The position numbers and the translations under genes were made by a program. This document shows positions 17,324 to 26,008 of a stretch of 64,000 nt of DNA, piece by piece. Under the pieces are notes generated by a model. The model did no database searches. It was not told the origin of the DNA and worked only from the letters and a program-made list of their open reading frames with translations. Source of the DNA: Neisseria sp. Lineage in GTDB: Bacteria; Pseudomonadota; Gammaproteobacteria; Burkholderiales; Neisseriaceae. Location of the stretch: the NCBI RefSeq assembly GCF_030527965.1, contig NZ_JAUMZU010000010.1, positions 31,157 through 95,156 of the forward strand, given 5' to 3'. The number at the start of each line of letters is the position of its first letter. Position 1 is the stretch's first letter.

Positions 17324-18496
17324 ATGATGCACACCCGTCGCGATTTCCTCAAACTTTCCGCCTTATTCAGTGCAGCTGCCGCATTGCCATTATTGCAAGC
17401 CTGTTCCAATAGGGCTTCTGCCAATCCTAATGCGCCGCTGACCATCGGCTACCTGCCGATTCTCGATGCAACGCCGCTTCTGGTGGCACATGGCAGGGGT
17501 TTGTTTCAACAGAGGGGCGTCGAAGCCGTTAAGCCCGTTTTGTTTCGTTCGTGGGCCAGCTTGGTGGAGGCTTTTTTAAGCGGGCAGGTTAATCTGATTC
17601 ACGTGCTCTCGCCGATGAGCGTGTGGATGCGTTACGGCAGCAAGGCGCCGGTGCGCGCGCTGATGTGGAACCATACCTGCGGCTCGGCGCTGACCGTGCG
17701 GCAGGATATTAACGGCGTGCAAGATTTACAGGGTCAAACGGTGGCGATTCCGTTTTGGTATTCCATTCACAATGTGATCGTGCAGCAGATAATTCGAAAG
17801 GCGGGCCTAACGGTGGTGGAGAAAAACCCGCAGGCGGGTCAGGTGCGGCTGACCGTGATGCCGCCTTCCGATATGGTGCCCGGTTTGGCTTCCAAGCAGA
17901 TTGCCGGTTTTATCGTGGCAGAGCCTTTTAATGCGCTGGCGGAAGCCAAAGGCGTGGGTAAAGTGTTGCGCTTTTCGGGCGATATCTGGAAAGACCATGC
18001 CTGCTGCTTGTCGATGATGCACGACCACGATATCCAAAACCGGCCGGAATGGGTGCAGAAGGTTATTGGTGCTTTGGTGGAGGCGGCGGCATGGGCGAAA
18101 ACGCATCGGGTGGAAACCGCAGATTTGCTTGCCAAGCAGGGGATTCAAAAATACACGCCACACGATGTGAAGGTGTTGCGTAGCGTGTTGCAGCCCGAAC
18201 CGTTGGCATGGGCCAAATACGAGCGAGACGGTGCCATCCGGCATGTCGATTGGCACCAGAAGCGCATTGATTTTCAGCCTTATCCTTTTGTGTCGTATAG
18301 CAAGATGTTGATTGAATTGCTGCAGGAAACTCATCTGGCGGGCGTGAACAATTTTCTGGGCGAGTTGAATCCGGCGGCCGCGGCGGTAGAATTGTTTGAT
18401 ACGCGATTTGTAGAAAAGGCATTAAGCGAAGCCCATTTGCTGGATATGTTCGGCTTGCAAGAAGGGTTGACGAGAAAAGAGAGGTTTGAAATCTGA
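17324..18496 (+). CDS. ABC transporter substrate-binding lipoprotein, NMT1/NrtA-SsuA type
   Basis: Periplasmic binding protein of 390 residues. The N-terminus has a twin-arginine motif (TRRDFLKLSAL) and a lipobox ending LLQAC, so it is probably Tat-exported and lipid-anchored. The mature part matches the NMT1/SsuA-like fold (IGYLPILDATPLLVAHGRGLF, then VAIPFWYSIHNVIV and FIVAEPFNALAEAKG). ATG codons at 17324 and 17327 are both possible starts. Family members bind nitrate, bicarbonate, alkanesulfonates, taurine or pyrimidine precursors, and the sequence alone does not say which. Two genes later comes the matching permease. Confidence 0.86.
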   Translation: MMHTRRDFLKLSALFSAAAALPLLQACSNRASANPNAPLTIGYLPILDATPLLVAHGRGLFQQRGVEAVKPVLFRSWASLVEAFLSGQVNLIHVLSPMSVWMRYGSKAPVRALMWNHTCGSALTVRQDINGVQDLQGQTVAIPFWYSIHNVIVQQIIRKAGLTVVEKNPQAGQVRLTVMPPSDMVPGLASKQIAGFIVAEPFNALAEAKGVGKVLRFSGDIWKDHACCLSMMHDHDIQNRPEWVQKVIGALVEAAAWAKTHRVETADLLAKQGIQKYTPHDVKVLRSVLQPEPLAWAKYERDGAIRHVDWHQKRIDFQPYPFVSYSKMLIELLQETHLAGVNNFLGELNPAAAAVELFDTRFVEKALSEAHLLDMFGLQEGLTRKERFEI

Positions 18497-18527
18497 ATGC
18501 CTGTCTGAAAACGAATGAGGAGATTTT

Positions 18528-18986
18528 ATGTTGGCTTTTGTTTTAATGGCACTCGCCGCAGGCGCGGCATTGGCTTCTCAAGCGGCAATCAACAGCCAGT
18601 TGGCCAAAGGCCTGCTGGTACAGCCTCTGGTAGCGGCAACCGTTTCTTTTGCGGTCGGCACCGTAGTATTACTGATTTTATGCTTGTGGAAAGCGGATTT
18701 GGCGGGCGCATGGCAGCAGATGCCGCACCAATCGTGGTGGAAATATCTGGGCGGAGCTTTGGGCGCGGGATTTGTGTTTACCACCGTGTTGTTGGCGCCC
18801 AAGCTGGGCATCACGAATATGTTGTTTTTTGTGATTATCGGGCAGCTTTTAACGGCGGCGGTCATAGACCATTTCGGTTTGATTCATATGCCGGTGCGCC
18901 CGCTGCAAATTTGGCATTTGGCCGGTTTACTTGTGATGGCGGCGGGGCTGGGTTTGTTTTTCTTCGGCAGGCGTCTGTTCGGTTAG
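18528..18986 (+). CDS. Small DMT-superfamily membrane protein (YdcZ/DUF606-like)
   Basis: 152-residue membrane protein with four to five hydrophobic segments: 1-22, 33-53, about 70-90, 95-115 and 125-148. The start MLAFVLMALAAGAALASQAAIN, with Gln and Asn in the first helix, is typical of the YdcZ family of half-size drug/metabolite transporters. An AGGAG site precedes ATG 18528. It sits between the binding protein and the permease of the ABC importer, so it may export a product of the same pathway. That link rests on position only. Confidence 0.78.
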   Translation: MLAFVLMALAAGAALASQAAINSQLAKGLLVQPLVAATVSFAVGTVVLLILCLWKADLAGAWQQMPHQSWWKYLGGALGAGFVFTTVLLAPKLGITNMLFFVIIGQLLTAAVIDHFGLIHMPVRPLQIWHLAGLLVMAAGLGLFFFGRRLFG

Positions 18987-19029
18987 GCAAAACCGCTTTT
19001 TCGGAACGCACATCAAAATAGGAAATAAA

Positions 19030-19779
19030 ATGAAATTGAACCACTTTTTGCTTGGCGGCCTGGGCCTCTTGCTCTTATTGATTGTATGGCAGCTCGGCAC
19101 GATGCTTTTGGCGCAGAATATGTCGCTGGCTCATTTATTGTCGCCCGCGCCCGCTTTGAACAGCTTGGGCATTTTGTTGTCTGATGGCCAATTGTTGCCT
19201 CATATTTTGGCCAGCCTGAGGCGCGTGTTTGTCGGCTTGTTTTTTGCTTTGCTCATCGGCGTGCCGGTCGGCTTTATATTGGGCTTGTCGCCTAAAACGG
19301 AGCAAACCAGCAGCCCGGCGTTTCAGTTTCTGCGTATGATTTCTCCTTTGTCGTGGATGCCGGTGGTAGTGATGCTGTTTGGCATCGGAGATGCGCCGAT
19401 TTATTTTCTGCTAGCTTTTGCCGCGGTGTGGCCGATTATTCTGAACACGGCATCCGGCGTGAAAAATATTAATAAGCAATGGCTGGAGCTGGGCCGTTCG
19501 CTTTCCGCAACGAAAGGCGAGATGCTGTTTAAAATCATGCTGCCGGCCGTTACCGGCGATATTCTCAACGGTTTGCGGCTGGCAATCGGTATCGTTTGGG
19601 TGGTGCTGGTGCCGTGCGAAATGTTGGGTGTGAACGAGGGATTAGGTTATTTCATTCTGGATACGCGCGACCGGCTGGCCTATTCGGAGCTGATGGCCGC
19701 GGTTGTGCTAATCGGCTTGATCGGTTGGGCGCTGGATAGCGGCGCCCGTAAGCTGGGAAACTGGTGGAAGCACGGTTGA
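19030..19779 (+). CDS. ABC transporter permease, nitrate/sulfonate/taurine type
   Basis: 249-residue inner-membrane permease of the SsuC/TauC/NrtB family. It begins with a transmembrane segment (residues about 5-27). It carries the BPD_transp_1 core with LNTASGVKNINKQWLELGRSL, the EAA-type loop that contacts the ATPase. The region GLRLAIGIVWVVLVPCEMLGV is typical of this subfamily. ATG 19030 lies 43 nt past the YdcZ-like gene with AGGAAAT upstream. It completes the importer with the ATPase at 16350 and the binding protein at 17324. Confidence 0.87.
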   Translation: MKLNHFLLGGLGLLLLLIVWQLGTMLLAQNMSLAHLLSPAPALNSLGILLSDGQLLPHILASLRRVFVGLFFALLIGVPVGFILGLSPKTEQTSSPAFQFLRMISPLSWMPVVVMLFGIGDAPIYFLLAFAAVWPIILNTASGVKNINKQWLELGRSLSATKGEMLFKIMLPAVTGDILNGLRLAIGIVWVVLVPCEMLGVNEGLGYFILDTRDRLAYSELMAAVVLIGLIGWALDSGARKLGNWWKHG

Positions 19780-19794
19780 TTGCTTGAAATCAGG

Positions 19795-19840
19795 AATGCC
19801 TGTCTGAAAATGTTACAATAACGTTTTTCAGACAGGCATT
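19795..19840. terminator. Paired-DUS hairpin between permease and radA
   Basis: Arms start at 19795 (AATGCCTGTCTGAAAA) and end at 19840, with a 14-nt loop. It closes the ABC transporter group. The hairpin ends only 8 nt before the radA ATG. Confidence 0.65.
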
Positions 19841-19847
19841 TTCATAT

Positions 19848-21227
19848 ATGGCCAAAGCCCCGAAAACCGTTTACCAATGCAGCGAATGCGGCGGCACTTC
19901 GCCTAAATGGCAGGGTAAATGCCCACATTGCGGCGAATGGAACACTTTACAGGAGAGCTTGGCCGCGCCGGAGCCGAAAAACGCCCGCTTTCAATCGTGG
20001 GCGGCCGAGGCTTCTCAAGTTCAGCCGCTTTCGCGGGTTACGGCGGTTGAAGTGCCGCGCAATCCTACCGGCATGGGTGAGCTGGATCGCGTATTGGGCG
20101 GCGGGCTGGTTGGCGGCGCGGTAATTTTGCTCGGCGGCGACCCCGGCATCGGCAAATCGACCTTGCTGCTGCAAACGATTGCGCGCATGGCTCAAAGTCG
20201 GAAAGTGCTGTATGTTTCGGGCGAGGAATCGGCGCAGCAAGTTGCCTTGCGCGCGCAGCGGCTGGAATTGCAAACCGAGGGTGTGAATCTGCTGGCCGAA
20301 ATCCGCATGGAAGCGATTCAGGCGGCTTTAAAGCAGCATGAGCCCGATGTGGTGGTAATCGATTCGATTCAAACCATGTATTCCGACCAAATCAGCTCGG
20401 CACCCGGCTCGGTTTCGCAAGTGCGGGAGTGCGCCGCTCAGTTGACGCGCATGGCCAAACAGATGGGTACGGCCATGATTCTGGTTGGCCATGTAACCAA
20501 AGATGGCGCCATCGCCGGCCCGCGCGTGTTGGAGCATATGGTCGATACGGTGCTGTATTTCGAGGGCGATCAGCATTCCAACTACCGCATGATACGCGCG
20601 ATTAAAAACCGTTTCGGCGCTGCCAACGAATTGGGCGTGTTTGCCATGACTGAGCACGGCTTGAAAGGCGTGTCTAATCCTTCGGCCATTTTTCTCGCCA
20701 GCTATCGCGACGACACGCCGGGCTCTTGCGTGCTTGTTACTCAGGAAGGCAGCCGGCCGCTGTTGGTTGAAATTCAGGCGTTGGTCGACGATGCGCACGG
20801 CTTCACGCCCAAGCGTTTGACGGTAGGGCTGGAGCAAAACCGCCTTGCTATGCTGTTGGCGGTGTTAAACCGTCATGCCGGCATAGCCTGTTTCGATCAA
20901 GATGTGTTTTTAAACGCGGTGGGCGGCGTGAAAATCAACGAGCCCGCTGCAGACTTGGCCGTTATCCTCGCCATGTTGTCGAGCTTTAGAAACCGCCCGC
21001 TGCCGGAAAGAATGGTGACTTTCGGAGAAATCGGTTTGAGCGGCGAAGTGCGCCCGGTGGCGCGCGGGCAGGAGCGCTTGAAAGAAGCAGAAAAATTGGG
21101 CTTCAAACGAGCCATCGTGCCCAAAGCTAACCTGCCGCGCAGCCAGAAGGAATTTCCCGGTTTGCAGATTCACGGCGTCGGTAATTTGCAAGAAGCGGTT
21201 CAATTATGCAGAGATGCGGCAGATTGA
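19848..21227 (+). CDS. radA: DNA repair protein RadA (Sms)
   Basis: RecA-like helicase that extends D-loops in recombination and natural transformation, which is relevant in a DUS-using organism. The 459-residue protein has the N-terminal zinc finger CSECGGTSPKWQGKCPHCGEW (four Cys, residues about 10-27), Walker A GGDPGIGKST, the RadA-specific KNRFGAANELG motif and a C-terminal Lon-like domain. ATG 19848 opens the conserved N-terminus. It appears to be monocistronic. Confidence 0.96.
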   Translation: MAKAPKTVYQCSECGGTSPKWQGKCPHCGEWNTLQESLAAPEPKNARFQSWAAEASQVQPLSRVTAVEVPRNPTGMGELDRVLGGGLVGGAVILLGGDPGIGKSTLLLQTIARMAQSRKVLYVSGEESAQQVALRAQRLELQTEGVNLLAEIRMEAIQAALKQHEPDVVVIDSIQTMYSDQISSAPGSVSQVRECAAQLTRMAKQMGTAMILVGHVTKDGAIAGPRVLEHMVDTVLYFEGDQHSNYRMIRAIKNRFGAANELGVFAMTEHGLKGVSNPSAIFLASYRDDTPGSCVLVTQEGSRPLLVEIQALVDDAHGFTPKRLTVGLEQNRLAMLLAVLNRHAGIACFDQDVFLNAVGGVKINEPAADLAVILAMLSSFRNRPLPERMVTFGEIGLSGEVRPVARGQERLKEAEKLGFKRAIVPKANLPRSQKEFPGLQIHGVGNLQEAVQLCRDAAD

Positions 21228-21311
21228 GCGGATTAAGGTTTTCAGACAGGCATTGGCCATTGAGTTTGCTTAACCTGTTGATAATCCGCCTTTTCCGCTT
21301 TCTCTGAATTT

Positions 21312-21320
21312 TGTTACACT
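21312..21320 (+). promoter_or_regulatory. Candidate mltB promoter (extended -10)
   Basis: TGTTACACT at 21312-21320 fits an extended -10 (TGn followed by TACACT). The -35 region is weak. Transcription would start near 21327 and give a leader of about 60 nt before mltB. Confidence 0.4.
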
Positions 21321-21340
21321 AATGGCCTTCAGAGCCACAC

Positions 21341-21376
21341 CAATGTCGATAGCGCTGGCTGCGACATTGCTTTTTT
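21341..21376 (+). terminator. Terminator-like hairpin in the mltB leader
   Basis: Perfect 8-bp arms CAATGTCG (21341-21348) and CGACATTG (21362-21369) are followed by C and six T (21371-21376). The mltB ATG is 13 nt further on. The structure lies between the candidate promoter and the gene, so it looks like a leader attenuator or the end of a short RNA. Confidence 0.55.
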
Positions 21377-21389
21377 CACGGAAAAACGT

Positions 21390-22484
21390 ATGAAAAAAAA
21401 TCTATTCTCTACATCTATTATGCTTTCCGCTCTGTTGCTGGCGGCTTGTCAAAGCAAGGAGCAGCCTGTGCAGATATTCAAGGGCAGTGCGCAGGCCAAG
21501 CCGGTCAAGCCGATTGATAAAAGTAAAACATTTTTTAATGAAGCCGCGCCCAGCCCTGCGGTTACGGGGTTTAATGCGAATCCTAATGTGCAAAAATTCA
21601 TCGATTATCAGGTCAAGCAAAATCATCTGAACCGGGCGGTACTGCAAAATTTTTTCGACGCAGTGATTTATCGGGGCAATGTAATCAGCATCATGGACAG
21701 ACCGGGCACTTCGCGCCCGTGGTATGAATTCAAGCAGGGCAATTCCGGCGCGGCCAAAATCAACGGCGGCCGCCAGTTTTATGCAGAAAACCGCAATATT
21801 ATTGATGATGTGGCAAGCAAATACGGCGTGCCTGCCGAATTGATTGTGGCAATTATCGGCATCGAAACCAATTACGGTGCCAATAAAGGCAATATTCGCG
21901 TGGCCGATTCTTTGGCAACACTGGCCTTTGATTATCCGCGCCGCGGCGAATTTTTCCAGCAGGAGCTGGCAGACTTTTTGGCTATGGCGGAAGAAGAAAA
22001 ACGTGATCCGATGGAGTTTACCGGCAGTTTCGCCGGTGCGATGGGCATGCCTCAGTTTATGCCTTCGAGCTTTCGTAAATGGGCGGTGGATTATGATAAA
22101 GACGGCCGCCGCGATATTTGGGGCAATGTTGGCGATGTGGCGGCTTCGGTGGCCAATTATATGAAGGTTCACGGCTGGCAGAGTGGTGGTAAGATGGTGG
22201 TGCCGGTTGCGCTGGTGCCGGATGATAAATTGCAGACGATTATAGATGAGAAAACGGCGATGAACCGTACGGTGGGCGAGTTGAAAAAATTGGGGGTTAC
22301 GCCGCTGGAAGCGGTTTCTGACAATGAAAAAGCCGTGCTTTACCGCTTGGAAACCAGCCCGGGCGTTTATGATTATTACATCGGTCTGAACAATTTTTAT
22401 GCGGTATGGCAGTATAACCACAGCCGCATGTATGTAACTTCGGTGCGCGATATTGCTAATGGCTTGGGCGCCGGCGGCTTGTGA
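21390..22484 (+). CDS. mltB: Membrane-bound lytic murein transglycosylase B
   Basis: Lytic transglycosylase that cleaves peptidoglycan glycan strands from the inner face of the outer membrane. The lipoprotein signal ends LLLAAC (Cys20). The catalytic glutamate is in IIGIETNYGANKGNIRVADSLATLAFDYPRR, and the substrate-binding FAGAMGMPQFMPSSFRKWAVD follows. C-terminal Tyr/Trp-rich repeats match MltB. Length is 364 residues, normal. It is transcribed alone with a terminator-like leader. Confidence 0.94.
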   Translation: MKKNLFSTSIMLSALLLAACQSKEQPVQIFKGSAQAKPVKPIDKSKTFFNEAAPSPAVTGFNANPNVQKFIDYQVKQNHLNRAVLQNFFDAVIYRGNVISIMDRPGTSRPWYEFKQGNSGAAKINGGRQFYAENRNIIDDVASKYGVPAELIVAIIGIETNYGANKGNIRVADSLATLAFDYPRRGEFFQQELADFLAMAEEEKRDPMEFTGSFAGAMGMPQFMPSSFRKWAVDYDKDGRRDIWGNVGDVAASVANYMKVHGWQSGGKMVVPVALVPDDKLQTIIDEKTAMNRTVGELKKLGVTPLEAVSDNEKAVLYRLETSPGVYDYYIGLNNFYAVWQYNHSRMYVTSVRDIANGLGAGGL

Positions 22485-22508
22485 TTGGCGGTGATTAAGG
22501 TAAAAATA

Positions 22509-22544
22509 AAATGCCTGTCTGAACATATCTTTCAGACAGGCGTT
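22509..22544. terminator. Paired-DUS hairpin between mltB and the sensor kinase gene
   Basis: Arms 22509-22522 and 22531-22544, with one base difference (GGCGTT instead of GGCATT). It separates two convergent transcripts. Confidence 0.6.
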
Positions 22545-22585
22545 TTATTATTTTGTTGCCCGAAAGAAGCCTTTTGGCATAACGT

Positions 22586-23884
22586 TTAATGAGGTGCAAC
22601 AGGCAGCCGAACCTGCACCAATAGGCCGCTTTCATGGGTGGGCGAGGCGTGGAGGCTGATACTTCCGCCGTAGCGTTCGGTCAACGTTTTGGCGATGGCG
22701 AGGCCAAGGCCGGAGCCTTCGGTGCCGGTGCCCAGAATGCGGTAAAACGAATCGAACACGCGTTCGCGTTCGGCAATGGGAATGCCGGGGCCATTATCTT
22801 CCACTTCCAGCAAACATGCGTTTTGCAAGGATTTAACACGCAAATCGACGCGGCCGCCTTCGCCGGTGTAATTGATGGCATTGTCGGCCAGCGTTTTCAG
22901 GAGCGTGTAAAACTCGGTTTCGTTGCCGATAAGCATAGCGTCTGCTTCGCCGTCGATGCCGAAATCGATACTCTTGGCTTCGGCCAGCGGGTAAAGATCT
23001 TGCACCACGCATTCGCAGATATGGCGTGCGGATAAAGTTTGCGAGGAAACGGTTTTGTTTTCCTGCTGAGCCCGGGCGATGGTTAGCAATTGTTCAAGCA
23101 GATGGCGGTTGCGGCGGATACCTTCACGCAGCGAGTCGAGCTGCGCTGCGGTTTCAGGCGGTAGATCGCGCTGCGATAAACGCTCCGCTTGCAATGAAAG
23201 GGCGGTCATGGGTGAGCGCAGCTCGTGGGCGGCATCGGCGATAAAGCGCTGTTGGCGGACGATGCCTTCTTTAATTTTATCGAACAAACGGTTGATGGCG
23301 GAAATAAAACCTTTGATTTCAATCGGAATGTTATTTTCTGATAATGGTGAAAGATCGTTCTCACTGCGGTGCGACAGGTTTTCAGACAGGCTTTTGATGG
23401 GTTTCAGGCTTAAATGTACGGCTAAAAAGCTGAGCAAAGCCAGAATGGGTATCAGCAGCAGAATCGGCCAGATAACCAGGCTGGCGCTGGTGTAGGCGGA
23501 ATCTTGATAGAAGTCGTTTTCTTGCAATAAGGCCATGCGCTGGCCGTGGGCATCTTCGTAAATATATACCCGATAATCTTCTTTTTTATGAGTAATATTG
23601 TGAAAGCCGTTTGCCAAACCTTTCGGCAGAGGAATATCGTTTTTACGCGGCTGATCGACGGTTTGGAGATGTATTCGCACATCGTCGTCGATGTGGCCGT
23701 TATCCGGTTGCCCTGCGGTGGCGGCGAATTGAGCGGTTTGTTCCAGTAATTCGTCTTGCATTTCCCGGGCTTCGTGATAGACCACGAAAAAGGAGGTTAT
23801 GCTGGCGGCAATGGCTGCCAGCATAACGGTGGCCGTTAGCCAGAGAATCAGGCGCAGTTGCAGGGAGGGCCGGCGTTTAAGCAT
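22586..23884 (-). CDS. Sensor histidine kinase, QseC/PmrB-like
   Basis: 432-residue inner-membrane sensor kinase. Transmembrane segments lie at about 12-34 and 138-160 and flank a periplasmic sensor domain of roughly 100 residues. The phospho-acceptor is in FIADAAHELRSPMTALSLQ. The N-box DNAINYTGEGG, G1 VEDNGPGIP and G2 GTGTEGSGLGLAI are all intact. It starts 3 nt after the META gene stop, which suggests translational coupling. With the regulator at 24404 it forms a QseBC-like pair. The signal it senses is not evident. Confidence 0.88.
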   Translation of the reverse strand: MLKRRPSLQLRLILWLTATVMLAAIAASITSFFVVYHEAREMQDELLEQTAQFAATAGQPDNGHIDDDVRIHLQTVDQPRKNDIPLPKGLANGFHNITHKKEDYRVYIYEDAHGQRMALLQENDFYQDSAYTSASLVIWPILLLIPILALLSFLAVHLSLKPIKSLSENLSHRSENDLSPLSENNIPIEIKGFISAINRLFDKIKEGIVRQQRFIADAAHELRSPMTALSLQAERLSQRDLPPETAAQLDSLREGIRRNRHLLEQLLTIARAQQENKTVSSQTLSARHICECVVQDLYPLAEAKSIDFGIDGEADAMLIGNETEFYTLLKTLADNAINYTGEGGRVDLRVKSLQNACLLEVEDNGPGIPIAERERVFDSFYRILGTGTEGSGLGLAIAKTLTERYGGSISLHASPTHESGLLVQVRLPVAPH

Positions 23885-23887
23885 GGT

Positions 23888-24298
23888 TTACTGCTGTTCG
23901 GCTTTAACGGCTTTAAGCAGAACTTTGCCTTGCGAGTCAACGATTTCCAAGCGGTTGTCGTTGATTTGATAGGATGAGGCGTTTTCAATCATGGTGGCAA
24001 GGCTGTTATCCAAATTCATCAATGGCTCTTCGCAGGCCATCAGCGTGCTGGCGGCATCAGATAGGTGTAGTTTGCCGTTTTGCGCCTGATATTGGCCGAA
24101 CAGTGAATTGCAACCGCCGGCGGTATGGTAGGTTTTGTCTTGCGCTTTGAATTCGATGGATGCTGGATTTTCAGGGCGGATACGGTTGACTTCTTCAATC
24201 TGCCAGCGGCCTGCCAGAGTGGCGGCAGGGGCTGTATTGGTGGCGGTACAACCGGCGGTCAGTATGCCGGCCAGTAATAGGGGAATGAGTTTATTCAT
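23888..24298 (-). CDS. META-domain lipoprotein (HslJ-like)
   Basis: 136-residue lipoprotein with signal peptide ending LTAGC (Cys17) and one META domain: LAGRWQIEEVNRI, TAGGCNSLFGQYQ and MACEEPLMNLDNSL. The conserved GGCN and ACEE motifs are those of the HslJ/META family. The family is linked to outer-membrane or stress functions, but no biochemical activity is agreed. Its place between response regulator and sensor kinase suggests an accessory role in signalling or co-regulation under the same stress. Confidence 0.84.
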   Translation of the reverse strand: MNKLIPLLLAGILTAGCTATNTAPAATLAGRWQIEEVNRIRPENPASIEFKAQDKTYHTAGGCNSLFGQYQAQNGKLHLSDAASTLMACEEPLMNLDNSLATMIENASSYQINDNRLEIVDSQGKVLLKAVKAEQQ

Positions 24299-24403
24299 CG
24301 CAAACCTCGTTTTGCTATTGGTTTTCAGACAGGCATGGGAAGGGGAAGCCGTTCCGAGTGCCGATTCACAGATTGATTATAGATAATTTGAGCGTTTTTA
24401 GCT

Positions 24404-25078
24404 CTAAATTTCCTGTTTCTTCGGCACGAGCCAACCGACCCCGCGCACGTTTTTGATGCTGTCTGCGCCGAGTTTTTTCCGCAGGGCGTGGATAAGGTAG
24501 TCAATGGCGTTGCTTTCCACCTCTTCTCCCCAGCCGTAAATTTTGTCTTCCAGATTGGTGCGCGACAAAATCATGCCGGGGCGTTGAATTAAGGCATGGA
24601 AAATGGCAAATTCGCGGTTGCTGAGGATGATGGTTTCGCCTGTTTCCATATGGCGCACCTGATAAGTGGCCGGATTGAGCGACCAGATGCCGTTGTTCAG
24701 CTCGCTGTTGGCCAAGCCGTGTTGGCGGCGCAACACGGCGCGTATGCGGGCGAGCAATTCGCTCATGTCGAAGGGTTTGATTAGATAATCATCGGCGCCG
24801 CCGTCCAATCCGCGCAGGCGGCTTTCAAGATCATCGCGGGCGGTCAGAATAATCACGGGGATCTTATTGCCGTTGATGCGCAATTCGCTCAATACGTCTA
24901 AGCCGTCTTTTTTCGGCAGGCCTAAATCGAGCAGCATCAAATCGTAGCTTTGGGCCGCGAGCGCACTTAATGCCGCTGAGCCGTTTTGCGTCCAATCTAC
25001 GGTGTGGCGCGCGTCTTTCAGGCTGCCGGAAACGGCTTCGCCGATCATGATGTCGTCTTCAACCAATAAAATGCGCAT
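24404..25078 (-). CDS. Response regulator, OmpR/PhoB family, QseB/PmrA-like
   Basis: 224-residue DNA-binding response regulator. The receiver domain has the acidic pocket VEDD (about 7-10), phospho-acceptor in LMLLDLGLPKKDGL (Asp51) and Lys in LIKPFD. The C-terminal winged helix has SNREFAIFHALIQRPG and ESNAIDYLIHALRKKLG. The first gene of a three-gene unit, it is followed by the META lipoprotein (105 nt gap) and the kinase. The similarity to QseB/PmrA-type regulators is strong; target genes are unknown. Confidence 0.9.
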   Translation of the reverse strand: MRILLVEDDIMIGEAVSGSLKDARHTVDWTQNGSAALSALAAQSYDLMLLDLGLPKKDGLDVLSELRINGNKIPVIILTARDDLESRLRGLDGGADDYLIKPFDMSELLARIRAVLRRQHGLANSELNNGIWSLNPATYQVRHMETGETIILSNREFAIFHALIQRPGMILSRTNLEDKIYGWGEEVESNAIDYLIHALRKKLGADSIKNVRGVGWLVPKKQEI

Positions 25079-25267
25079 ATCAGAATCCTCCCCGACGCGC
25101 CAGAATATGCTTTGTTCGTTTTTTGTTTTGCCAAATGGGGTTTGAAACTTGATGAAGTAGATTGTTGAAATTCATATACGTTTTCTTTTTGTGAAGGGGA
25201 TGAATCGTTTTTCGCCGGCAATTTTGCCTGATTGTAACCGGAAAAAAACTGCAGGCTGATGTTATGC

Positions 25268-25822
25268 TTATGCCTGTCTGAAAACTGTTTTTTTAACCCA
25301 TTCGGTTTGCATGGATAAAGTTAAGGCAGAAGCGACCAATCCTACCAGAAAGGCGCCTGCCATATCCAGCGGCCAATGTATGCCCAGATAAATGCGCGCC
25401 CAAGCAACGGATAGCGCAAGCAGCAACCAGCCGATGCCGAAAACACGGGTTGCCGGCAACCAGCAGAGAAACAAGATGCCGGAAAACATCGAGGTAAGGT
25501 GTTTACTCGGAAAAGACGGAGAGGGAGCATGCTCGAAGAAATGGGTGCCCAGCTTTTCAACAAACGGGCGCGGGTAGTGGAATTCTTTGCGAATCAGATA
25601 GCTGATGCCGATGCCGATAAGGGTGCTGAATAAAACGCCTAAATAAATGTGCTTGTCGGCGCGGTGTTTCCAAGCGAGATAAACCGATAAAATCAGAAAA
25701 AATGCGATAATCAGATATTCCGCCAGCCAAATGGCGGCTTCGACGTGAAACGTATCGGCGTTTGGGTGGGCATTGATTAAAATAAAGATTTTCCGGTTGA
25801 AGGAGTATAAGTTTTCAAGCAT
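25268..25822 (-). CDS. PAP2-family undecaprenyl-diphosphatase (YbjG/BcrC-like)
   Basis: 184-residue membrane phosphatase that probably recycles undecaprenyl pyrophosphate for cell-wall synthesis. The three PAP2 motifs are present: KEFHYPRPF, SFPSKH (usual PSGH or PSDH, here Lys in the variable position) and ARIYLGIHWPLD. Five to six hydrophobic helices fill the rest. The start MLENLYSFNRKIFILINAHP resembles E. coli YbjG. The stop codon region overlaps a DUS at about 25271-25285. Confidence 0.85.
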   Translation of the reverse strand: MLENLYSFNRKIFILINAHPNADTFHVEAAIWLAEYLIIAFFLILSVYLAWKHRADKHIYLGVLFSTLIGIGISYLIRKEFHYPRPFVEKLGTHFFEHAPSPSFPSKHLTSMFSGILFLCWLPATRVFGIGWLLLALSVAWARIYLGIHWPLDMAGAFLVGLVASALTLSMQTEWVKKTVFRQA

Positions 25823-25926
25823 TTTGGTAGAGTGTGGAATGGATTTCCCGCTATTCTAAGAAATGAAAATTAGCATGGAATTAGGATAAGGCAAAAATGG
25901 GCCTTGATTCTTTATTTGCGTAAGTA

Positions 25927-25960
25927 AAAATGCCTGTCTGAAAATTCAGACAGGCATTTT
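25927..25960. terminator. Paired-DUS hairpin upstream of the PAP2 gene
   Basis: Arms 25927-25942 and 25945-25960 (AAAATGCCTGTCTGAA and complement) with a 2-nt loop. It lies downstream of the bestrophin-like gene on the minus strand and would terminate it. Confidence 0.7.
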
Positions 25961-26008
25961 CGTTTGCCTTGCACGCAAGCGGCGGCGATTTTTAGAAAGG
26001 CGCGGCTA

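Noticed and set aside
21402..22526. 374-residue open frame on the minus strand opposite mltB
   Set aside because: It mirrors a well-supported lytic transglycosylase gene, shows no recognisable motif and has an unusual His/Arg-rich composition typical of antisense frames.
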